The notes beneath the pieces are model-generated. The model saw nothing but the letters and a program-made list of their open reading frames with translations. It was not told where the DNA came from and searched no databases. Positions 55,647 through 64,000 of a stretch of 64,000 nt of DNA are shown here, piece after piece. The position numbers and the translations under genes were made by a program. Source of the stretch: Arachnopeziza araneosa (Eukaryota; Ascomycota; Leotiomycetes; Helotiales; Arachnopezizaceae). Positions within the stretch are counted from its first letter, which is position 1; every line of letters starts with the position of its first letter. The stretch spans positions 62,001-126,000 of the forward strand of contig QYAI01000007.1 of the NCBI GenBank assembly GCA_003988855.1, given 5' to 3'.

Positions 55647-58004
55647 TCACGGACTTCCAAAAAAGACATCATCCTCGTTTCTGAAGAGATCATCGTTGCT
55701 AGTATTCCCAAATGAATCCTCAAATTTCCCCATCAAAAGATCTGGCTCGCGTTCCAAAGCAGTCATCATCGAATGCTCATTGTTCGCTGCGGCAAATGCT
55801 TCTAGAAACATCTCATCATCATGTTGGGACATTTGTGCGATGTCAGTCATGCTCATCTCTCCACTGTGTTGAACACCTTGTTCACAATCATAGTAATGAC
55901 TTGGCGCTGGGCTTGAAGATGATTCGCAAAGCCCAGGCGGTGAGTGGTACGAGTGAACCGAATGAACACTTTTGGCTGGAGATCCTGGATGAGAAGGTAA
56001 AGGAGCGCCTTCTGAAATTGATCCACGATGAGAATAATGAGAGTGTGTACTGAAGGCCGACGGCGAGTGCTCATGAATTGCTTGAGGTGATATATAGTCA
56101 TTTGGTACCGGCGAATGCGACTGAGAGTATTGGAAGTCGGTGCTCTCAGTAACATTTGACGACTGTGTATATTCATAATCCGCAAATGGTTTGTCATCCA
56201 GGACACCAGCTTCGCTTCGTGGCGAAGCACAATCCTCGCTCTCAGAACAACCAGTGGTCGAAGATGCAGATGACATTGCCTTGTTTTTACTGCGCGTTCT
56301 GGAAGACTTCTTAAGACGTTCTTCATTATCTGGACGGTTCTTTCGAGGTCGTCCTCGTTTGACGGCTTTCTTGACAACACCTTCAAATGCTCCGATACAC
56401 ATTCCTCGTTGTCTATGGCGAGTAAGAGCATCATGCCTGGCGAAGCTGTTCCCACATTGGCAAGGATATGGTTTGACTCCACTATGTATCTTCGCATGGC
56501 GCTTTAGATCATGTTGTCGAACGAAACATTTCCTACAATGTGGGCATTGAAATTGTCGATCTCCAAGATGGGTTTGTACGTGTGACTTGATATTTTCCTT
56601 TCTACCAAAGCGTTTGTTGCAATCAGGATACACACAAAGCCATCTGCCATCTACTGGATCCGGACCTTTGATAAATCTGGCAATATCGTCTATGGTGATT
56701 CCTGTTTCAGTGATTGACTCTTCTATGTTGATACTAGATATTGATTCAGATCGTCGATGGACCGATTTCCGACTGGGAGACTCAGGAATCGGTACACTAT
56801 TTGAGGAAAAGCTAAGAGCTTCAGGATCTGGGTATGAAACGCCCTGCATTTCCAGATTTGGCTTGTTCGTGAAAGGATTCTGAAAATTTGTCATCTGACT
56901 GGTTTCTGGAGATGAATGATACGACAATCCTGGTGAGATATTGCTGGAGGAAGGTGAAAATTGCGCTTCAGAAAATTGGCTTTCGGTCTTCAAAAACTCC
57001 AGGTTCAAATTTGACATGTTCATGAAATTTGCTGTGGGAATTGGAGCCGAGTCAAAAGAATTTTGTGCTGGTGTTGATCCAGAGTGTGGAGGGCTTGGCA
57101 TAGAATGATTTTCTGCCTCTCTTCTCATATCAGCAAAGATACCCCGTGCACGCTGATTGCTCCTAGGTTTGATCGTTTCTTCCATTGATGTATCATAGTC
57201 GTCCATAAATCGAGCCGGCTCATGCTTGGCCATGCGTTGATGTGGTGTTTCCACCGGGGTGGGAGGAAAATAACCTCGAATCGTTAGCACTAGATTTGAA
57301 TGTGGAAAGATGAACTCACTTCTATCATTCTGGTTTGGAGGAGTTATCGGTCTCTGTGGTGATTGTAGAGCTAGGGTTTCAAATTGGGCAACTCTATCTA
57401 GAATTCCACCACTAATCCTTCGACCTGCCGATGTTCTTCTGCTGTGGCTGAGGGAATTTGTTCCACTGTTGTCTTCGTAACCAGCGGTGAAATCCAAGAA
57501 AGCGGTTGGAGTCAAAATAGCATCGGCGGAGTAGAGGTTGAAGTCATGGTTTCCGTGAAGATCATTGGGAATGACATTCATTGTCGTATTGATGGGTCCG
57601 GTGTACTGGAACTGATTCTGAGTACCATTTCCTCTGTATCCATTCATACAACCGGCATCAAAGGATTGTCTCTGTGGTGTGACGAGTGGCGAATGTAAAT
57701 AGTTCTCGTCGTTGTCGAATTGTACAAATTGTTGGCCCGGGCGTGCCAGTCTTTGCTGCTGCGTTTCTCGCAATATATGCTGTTGTGTCGTTTGATATCC
57801 TGGATTAGTATTACTTACCATTAGATCTCGCGGTGGAGATTGGCGTCTTCGTACATCTAGACTCATGCCGCGGCGATGGCCGCCATGTCTCTGGATGTTT
57901 TGGAGGCTGGACACCTTCACGGGCTCGAATGCATTTGGTGTTGATTTTTGTCGTCGATGGAGCCGTTGTCGATTTTGAAGGTTGTTGGTAGGATTTGACA
58001 GCAT
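55647..58004 (-). CDS. C2H2 zinc-finger transcription factor, Swi5/Ace2 family
   Basis: Two exons, 58004-57320 and 57274-55647, give 770 residues. The 45-nt intron (GTGAGT, GCTAAC branch, CGAG end) is a multiple of three and open, so it hides in a continuous frame. Spliced, the motif becomes NDRSYFPPTPVETPHQ, where PTP is the family's conserved Cdk/phosphatase-linked block. The DNA-binding part has three fingers: CVYPDCNKRFGRKENIKSH, CPHCRKCFVRQHDLKRH and CQCGNSFARHDALTRH, the last atypical. An AT-hook-like KRGRPRKNRP follows. Swi5/Ace2 factors control cell-separation and G1 genes. Long Ser/Gln/Asn-rich disordered arms surround the fingers. Divergent from the CBS-PB1 gene. Confidence 0.92.
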   Translation of the reverse strand: MLSNPTNNLQNRQRLHRRQKSTPNAFEPVKVSSLQNIQRHGGHRRGMSLDVRRRQSPPRDLMVSNTNPGYQTTQQHILRETQQQRLARPGQQFVQFDNDENYLHSPLVTPQRQSFDAGCMNGYRGNGTQNQFQYTGPINTTMNVIPNDLHGNHDFNLYSADAILTPTAFLDFTAGYEDNSGTNSLSHSRRTSAGRRISGGILDRVAQFETLALQSPQRPITPPNQNDRSEFIFPHSNLVLTIRGYFPPTPVETPHQRMAKHEPARFMDDYDTSMEETIKPRSNQRARGIFADMRREAENHSMPSPPHSGSTPAQNSFDSAPIPTANFMNMSNLNLEFLKTESQFSEAQFSPSSSNISPGLSYHSSPETSQMTNFQNPFTNKPNLEMQGVSYPDPEALSFSSNSVPIPESPSRKSVHRRSESISSINIEESITETGITIDDIARFIKGPDPVDGRWLCVYPDCNKRFGRKENIKSHVQTHLGDRQFQCPHCRKCFVRQHDLKRHAKIHSGVKPYPCQCGNSFARHDALTRHRQRGMCIGAFEGVVKKAVKRGRPRKNRPDNEERLKKSSRTRSKNKAMSSASSTTGCSESEDCASPRSEAGVLDDKPFADYEYTQSSNVTESTDFQYSQSHSPVPNDYISPQAIHEHSPSAFSTHSHYSHRGSISEGAPLPSHPGSPAKSVHSVHSYHSPPGLCESSSSPAPSHYYDCEQGVQHSGEMSMTDIAQMSQHDDEMFLEAFAAANNEHSMMTALEREPDLLMGKFEDSFGNTSNDDLFRNEDDVFFGSP

Positions 58005-58650
58005 TATAAATGCTAGAGGAGTTCGGAAATGTCGTTGTTGAAAGTTATACAGTTAAGTACACCTGTAGGTTCCGAGACTGGAGATAATCAGAACCATTTA
58101 TACGGGTTGAAGAAACCAAAATCTTGCGCCATGATGTGACTTCCAATTGAAATTTTATTTGGGATTCTGGGTTTGAGAAAGAAATTTGTAGCTCACCTCA
58201 CGCAGCGCAAGCCGTTAGGCCGGGCAGATTGAGATCGTAGAACTTCTCAGCAGATGTGGACCCGGCGAACCTTGAATATCAATTTTGGAGACCCTCCTCG
58301 GGTCTAGGGACGAAGGTAGAGTTTGTTAGGAGGCTAGGGGTAGTGTGCTCAGATAAAGGTGGTTCGCGATGAATTTCTTTGTGAGAGTTTGGTATAATTG
58401 GGTTTGTGTAGCACTGAAGTTAGAGTTCGAAGCGTAGTTCGTCGATGTTTACTTACCTTTGGTCAGTTGCCATGGCAATTCGGAGGGCGCGATTATCGGT
58501 GAAATATTGTTCCACGCCAAATTGAAGCTCAGAGCCCTCCTATCAGGCCAAGGTTTCCATATCAACAACGCAAATTTTGCGTCCTGAAACCTCCAATCCC
58601 TCAATCAGCGCTTAGAATTATTCTATTTGAAGATTGATACCTTGCATATA
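58005..58650. promoter_or_regulatory. Divergent promoter, Swi5/Ace2 factor / CBS-PB1 gene
   Basis: 646 nt between two opposite start codons. No specific site identified. Confidence 0.5.
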
Positions 58651-60763
58651 ATGGCTTCCAGTGGTACTATGAGAGGCACGCCTAGCCGCGGCCAGACCCG
58701 TGGAACAGTTCCTACATTCAACAACAGTCCAGCAGCATCTAGCATTCCAAGACCTGCTTTAGATTCGCACGGCAGCACGAGTGAGGCTGGCGGTTCGACC
58801 ATGAGTGCCAGCAGACAAAAGCAGTCGAAAAGGGATGAGGTCTGTAATGCGTTATCTTTGACACTCTAGAATATGCTAACGATTTATCACAGGCCATTCG
58901 CAGGAAGATGGAGACGGATTTGAGTAAGAAGAAGCATACGACCGGTAGAGCTCGAACTACACGAAAGGCTCCTCCAGGAACTGTTCTGGCTCTCCGTCCA
59001 AGCCCAGCTCTCCAGATCAAACCGAATACTACAGTAGCCGAGGCAGCGCAACTGATGGCAGCAAAAAGGGAAGACTGCGTCCTTGTTACCGATGATGATG
59101 ATCGTATTGCTGGTATTTTTACCGCCAAAGATCTTGCATTCAGGGTTGTCGGAGCAGGTGTGAAGGCAAGCAACGTAACCATTGCTGAGATCATGACGAA
59201 AAACCCGCTATGCGCCCGAACAGACACAAGTGCAACTGAGGCTTTGGACCTGATGGTTCGAAAAGGATTTCGCCATCTTCCTGTGATGGATGAGAACCAA
59301 GACATTTCCGGAATTCTAGATATCACCAAATGCTTCTATGACGCGATGGAAAAATTAGAACGGGCGTATAGCTCTTCAAGAAAGTTGTATGATGCTTTGG
59401 AAGGCGTTCAGTCGGAATTAGGGTCGAGTCAACCACAACAAATCATCCAATACGTGGAGGCTCTACGATTGAAGATGTCTGGACCCACTCTAGAATCCGT
59501 TCTTGATGGCAGACCTCCAACTACAGTTTCTGTCCGAACTTCAGTCAAGGAAGCTGCAGCATTGATGAAGGAGAACCATACAACTGCTGTGTTGGTTCAA
59601 GATCAGGGCTCTATTACTGGCATATTTACCAGCAAGGATGTAGTGCTGCGTGTCATTGCCCCAGGGTTGGACCCTGCAAACTGTAGTGTTGTCCGAGTGA
59701 TGACCCCACATCCAGATTTCGCTCCTATGGATATGAGCATTCAAGCAGCACTCAGGAAAATGCATGGTAAGTAGACTATATGTCGCCGGAAGAGGCTAGC
59801 TGACGAAATGCTCCAGATGGACATTATTTGAATCTTCCCGTCATGAACGACGGCGGAGAGATTGTTGGAATGGTCGATGTTCTTAAGCTTACTTATGCTA
59901 CCCTGGAACAAATCAATACCATTTCGACTGGAGACAGCGAAGGACCAGCTTGGAACAAATTTTGGCTTTCGCTTGATCACGACACGGAATCAGTCGTGTC
60001 TGGGGAAGGTAGTCATCACCATACTCATGGTACTCGGTCGTTGATGTCTCCTGATTTATCTCGAGGTCACGAACGAGTCATCGACGCCAGTGTGGCACCT
60101 GGAGACTCTGCCTCACATACGGGTGCTGAGTCTCCGTCACACTCTGTCGTAAATGGGCCAGCTGAAACTCCAACCGAAGACCTTCCATTCCCATTTAAAT
60201 TCAAAGCTCCCAGTGGTCGCGTTCACAGATTACAGGTTATAGCTGCTCATGGCATGTCAGAGCTAATTACGGCCGTTCAAGCTAAGCTCGGCGCCGAGGT
60301 TGACGCTGTGGGAGGTGTGCCTACTTTTGAGGAAGGCAAACTTGGTGTCTCTGGATTCGCTCTGAGTTATCTAGATGACGAGGGAGATACCGTCTCTATC
60401 ACCACTGATCATGATCTCCTGGAAGCTATTGTTTTAGCTAGACAGGGCAGGCGTGATAAAGTGGACTTGTTTGTCCATGATCCTGAAAAACCACCGATGA
60501 GTGCGACTTTGGACCCTCAACCAGCCATTTCACAGCCAACACCGCCATCATCAACAATGCGGGAGCGCAGAAAACCCGTCTCTGATGAGGAAGAGAGTGA
60601 GGACGAACAGCCATTGAGACGGGCAAGGAAACCCGTTGCACCACAAGGTCAGGAACAGATTATCGCTGGAGTGCCTAATGAATTACTTCTACCCGGCGCC
60701 ATAGTCACTCTAGCAGTTGTCATTATTGGAGTGTTCACGTTGACGAGAGCTACAAGCCGGTGA
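58651..60763 (+). CDS. CBS and PB1 domain protein with C-terminal membrane anchor
   Basis: Three exons, 58651-58839, 58893-59766 and 59817-60763, give 669 residues. Four CBS repeats occur in two pairs: one from ALQIKPNTTVAEAAQLMA (IAGIFTAKDLAFRVV), one ending SGILDITKCFYD, one with ITGIFTSKDVVLRVI, and a last one, GEIVGMVDVLKLTYA, after the 50-nt intron. A linker leads to a PB1-like domain (FKFKAPSGRVHRLQVIA, LSYLDDEGDTVSITTDHDLL), with the acidic OPCA-like turn. A hydrophobic helix near the end (PGAIVTLAVVIIGVFTLTRA) suggests tail anchoring. The same order is found in S. pombe Mug70 and plant CBSCBSPB proteins. CBS pairs bind adenosyl nucleotides, PB1 mediates pairing; the cellular role is not known. 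Confidence 0.92.
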
Positions 60764-61149
60764 TTAAGAATTTTTTGGAACTGAAATGGGATGAGATAGA
60801 CTGCATTCGAGCGTTTGGTGTCTGTAATATCTATGTATGCAATTCGCAGTCTCTGTGAACATATAATATAAGACCCTGTCTAATTAGACCGAAGAATATT
60901 TATCCAATCAAGAGCAGCTTAAAATTTGGATTTGACTCTATAGCTTAAGAGATATACGACTTCAATAATGCTTTCCAACTTTTAAATTATATTATAAACG
61001 GACTTTTATTTTGATTTGTTACTTTCGATCGAACCCAGAGATGTTGTCCCAAAGCGGAATAGCGCTAACCCGTTTAGCGTGTTCTCAAAAAAGTCACGGA
61101 TGAAGGTACAACATCGACAACAGATCCATTGCTGCACCTTTCGCTAATA
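60764..61149. other. Intergenic, AT-rich
   Basis: 386 nt between two plus-strand genes, AT-rich in the middle. Nothing recognised. Confidence 0.5.
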
Positions 61150-62523
61150 ATGATCCTCAGAAATTTCGCATTGCGGCAGAGTGAGCCCTCTGAACTCGTC
61201 GTAAATCCTCACACTAATTGACTTCATTCAGGCCGAAGAACGTTCTCTGCCCCAATTCGAACATGTCTCCGAACTCTCACGACCGAAACGTTTCCTGTGA
61301 ACGAAGCTGTGGATAGGAACCTTCCATTTGACACAAAGGGCACAATCTCTGATATAAAAGATGATAGCGCTCAACTTCGTCTCAGCGAGAAGATTGCGAA
61401 ACCGCAACGTAAGAAGAAAAAGAAGGAGCTTCATCCACTCAAGAAAGATTTCGTAGCACGACAGCACTTACACAAAAGCACGAAAGACATAGGTTCAATT
61501 GTTGAACCCCACTATCAACCTCATGAGATGATTATAAATCCGCCGAAGCCGGAAGATGTCACACTGGAATTACTTATGGCTAGTCAAGCGCACTTAGGAC
61601 ATGCAACAAGTGTTTGGAATCCAATGAATCAGCGATACATCTATGGTGTGCGGCAAGGCATACACATTATTTCGTTGGAGACTACGGCACAACATCTGCG
61701 GCGTGCTGCAAAGATTGTGGAAGCGGTATCATACCATGGCGGACTTGTACTTTTTGTAGGCACGAGGGACGGTCAGCAGGATTGTGTGGTGAAGGCAGCA
61801 AAATTAGCCAAAGGATACCACGTCTTCGACAGATGGCTGCCAGGTACAATCACAAATAAAGACCTTAGTTTACGGGCGTGTCCAAAAACCGTGGTTGGGC
61901 CATTAGATGAGCACATCTATGGATATGAAGATAAACTCAAGAACTGGCCAGCGTTAAAACCAGATTTGGTTATCGTCCTGAACCCATTGGAGAATTATCC
62001 TCTACTGTACGAATGTGGATCTCACAACATTCCTACAATTGGAGTTATCGATACTGATGCTGATCCTACCTGGGTGACGTATCCAATTCCTGCAAATGAT
62101 GACAGGTTTGTCATACCCGTTCTATTTGCGCTGAATTGTTTCTATAGGCCGTTGCTAACTTCTTTGAATAGTATACGATGCATAGAAGTCATTGCTGGCG
62201 TTCTTGGACGTGCAGGCGAGGCTGGGCAAGAGTTGCGCCTTGCAGATGCAAAGAGAGGCAAATGCACTTGGCAAGCACCGGAAGGTTTGGGTGAACCATA
62301 TGAAGGCGACAAGGCAAAGCAGAAAATGGAGGAAAGCTTGCGGAGCAGAAGAGAAGAGATAAGTGGGGATACGTGGGCACTTGCGAAAATAGAAGAAATG
62401 AAAGAGCAAGAATTGGCTAGACTTGGTTTGTTGGAGGAAGGGGGGGGAATGGCTTTAAGTGGGGAAGATCTGGAAGAGCAAGAATGGGAGGAGGGACCTC
62501 TGGGAGAGGTCAGATATCGGTGA
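61150..62523 (+). CDS. Mitochondrial small-subunit ribosomal protein uS2m
   Basis: Three exons, 61150-61180, 61232-62105 and 62172-62523, give 418 residues. The 31-nt first exon starts MILRNFALRQ and the second continues SRRTFSAPIRTCLRTL, a Arg/Ser-rich, acid-free mitochondrial presequence. The last intron (66 nt) is a multiple of three and stays open; removing it gives ANDDSIRCIEVIAGVLGRAG, the family's conserved block. S2 core motifs: LELLMASQAHLGHATSVWNP, GIHIISLETTAQHLRRAA, VLFVGTRDGQ, RWLPGTITN and NIPTIGVIDTDADP. It is the uS2 protein (yeast Mrp4) of the mitochondrial 37S subunit. A C-terminal extension rich in Glu/Lys is typical of fungi. Confidence 0.95.
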
Positions 62524-63477
62524 GAATTGTCTGGCCCATAGACAACTAATCTAGAAAGACTGTACGATGGTAGAATCACGTGTAGGAATATATGTGTAAA
62601 ACATGGCCGCAGATCCTATTCACGGAGTCTACTATCCTATATGCAGAAGCTACTGGCTATTCCTACATCCTCATCTGGAATGGGTTTCCCTGAAACATCG
62701 ATACTCAAATAGACGGGTACCTTCCAAAGCTCCCCATGGGATTCACCAACCTTGCTATTTTTCTTCGATACCCTCAAGCGAGACCATTTAGTGTTTCAGT
62801 TCTTATTCCTAAAGCCGCAATAGGCTATCAAACAAATTTATATCAAGAATGCTATAGCTTTATTTTAGGCTTGCGTACCCACTCTCCCACGCAAGTTGCG
62901 TTCCCATTTCAGAGGGCTGTGCAGCAAGCCTCGTAGGAGCCAGCCAATCCCAACTTCATACTGAGACTGAAAGCCTTAAGCCGCGATGAGAGTTCAGCTA
63001 CTCGAATCGGCTGACCTCCTGAAGTTGACGACCAATCTTAGCTTTCGGCCATACACCATGCTTTTTCACGCCTTAGGCAGCCGTCGTTTCGGTATGTTTT
63101 TGTTTTGCCCTCTTCCGCCGCCGTTGATTCCAAACAGAAGCGGCAATTGTTTCACCAACCACTTTCCTCTGAACTGCTGTTTATCATCTCCGGCCTAGCT
63201 CGGACTCATGGAGGTTGCCTTGACCCGAGCGGGATCGTGACTTGCTGTTCGCTGCTCGTCGATATCAGGCTAGGCTTTGTCAGTATCTCTCACTGAAGCT
63301 CAGCCTTGGCCGGCGGGGATTTGAACGCGGCGTTTGCCTAACTAGGCCGGCGTGGCTCTCAAGTTGCCTTATTTCTATCTATCTCGTTGTAAAGAAAGAA
63401 ATCTTGGTTTCTTTCCTCCTCTCTATCAAGGATAAGCGTGAGCGCTTTTCCCGGCCAAACAATCTGTCAAACCGGAC
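62524..63477. other. Intergenic, 950 nt
   Basis: Between two plus-strand genes. Small open frames are compositional. A tRNA-like box pair on the minus strand (about 63352-63308) is described in the findings; otherwise nothing seen. Confidence 0.45.
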
Positions 63478-64000
63478 ATGTCATCCAAGGAAACCAGACG
63501 TCGTGAAGATAGGCGGGATAGCAGGCGCGAGAGAAGAGGGGGTGAAGATCCCCGTGACTCTCGCGAATATCGTGAGCGAGAGTCTCGTGAACCAAGTGAA
63601 TGGAGTGACTGGACCTGGAGTCCCGAGCATAACTCATATTATCGACATCGTACGGATATAAGTGGTAAGTTATGAACATATTCGATATGTTGATTCAATA
63701 TTAAACTTCTTTTAGGACAGCCCGAGTTCCAGTTCCATACCCAGCCTGGCGTGTCTTCAGTGACAACATATCCAGGACCCTCCAATAGTCAAAGTCAGCA
63801 ATGGAACCAAGGACAAACTGACAGTAGACAAGATTGGGACCGAAAAATCCATCAGGTTAGTTGTTATTTATCTATTTCAAGACTCTTAAATTGAATTTTC
63901 ATAGCCTGCTCCGGCACCACGCGCCAATGAATCATACCTGCCTCCAAGCCAGCCCCAAACACAGAACTATCCTTCTCATGGACGGCAAATGCCACCCCCA
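63478..64000 (+). CDS. N-terminal part of an Arg-rich protein with WSDWxW motif (DUF6590-type?), cut by window edge
   Basis: Three exons are visible: 63478-63664, 63716-63855 and 63905 onward, still open at the right edge. The first 40 residues are Arg/Glu/Asp/Ser-rich (RRREDRRDSRRERRGG), then comes the aromatic motif WSDWTWSPEHNSYYRHR. The rest so far is disordered Gln/Pro/Ser sequence (PGPSNSQSQQWNQGQ). The aromatic motif aligns with WSDWVWDSATQQYYR of the DUF6590 gene at 13774-15271, including an intron in the same place two to eight codons after it and in the same phase (1). By that analogy the missing C-terminus is likely a DUF6590 domain, but none of it is in the window. Confidence 0.7.

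Overview
This window comes from the nuclear genome of a filamentous ascomycete (Pezizomycotina). The evidence is direct: nearly every gene carries short spliceosomal introns, mostly 45-110 nt, with GTRNGT donors, CTRAC branch points and YAG acceptors. The gene content also includes families typical of Pezizomycotina (LipA/NB-ARC STAND protein, HeLo domain, DUF6590, Zn2Cys6 factor, NADP-mannitol dehydrogenase). Leotiomycetes is a guess from general feel and cannot be proved from the sequence. Exon boundaries were placed by hand from splice signals, reading frame and family motifs.

Layout. 1-7.1 kb: the 3' part of an HXXXD acyltransferase (+), an AMMECR1 protein (+), a Ras-like GTPase (-), 2.3 kb without genes, and a D-2-hydroxyacid dehydrogenase (-). 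7.5-18 kb: mitochondrial IF2 (-) and a two-helix membrane protein (+) sharing a short divergent promoter; a dead zinc-type reductase relic; a seven-exon DUF6590 gene (-); and a coiled-coil protein (+). 18.9-26.3 kb: a large LipA/NB-ARC NLR-like gene (-) with a linker that does not read cleanly, and the RES-complex FHA subunit Pml1/SNIP1 (-). 27-37 kb: a disordered coiled-coil protein, an MFS transporter, Tsr3 (-) and GGA adaptor (+) back to back, and mannitol dehydrogenase. 37-41.4 kb: a hidden small His-rich single-span membrane protein (-) and a HeLo-pseudokinase gene (+). 43-48 kb: a monocarboxylate-type MFS transporter (-) divergent from a Zn2Cys6 regulator (+) split into about ten exons, one of only 12 nt. 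48.7-64 kb: calpain (-), SIRT5-like sirtuin (-), Swi5/Ace2 zinc-finger factor (-), CBS-PB1 membrane protein (+), mitochondrial ribosomal protein uS2m (+), and the start of a gene that shares its N-terminal aromatic motif with the DUF6590 gene.

Most of the window is housekeeping: mitochondrial translation (IF2m, uS2m), 18S rRNA modification (Tsr3), splicing (Pml1), trans-Golgi sorting (GGA). Set into it are genes of types used in fungal self/non-self recognition and regulated cell death (LipA-NB-ARC, HeLo-pseudokinase). The HeLo-pseudokinase, a predicted helical-bundle domain ahead of a kinase fold without catalytic residues, has the domain order of animal MLKL and is the most interesting lead. 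The transporter/regulator pair at 43-48 kb looks like a small self-contained regulon.
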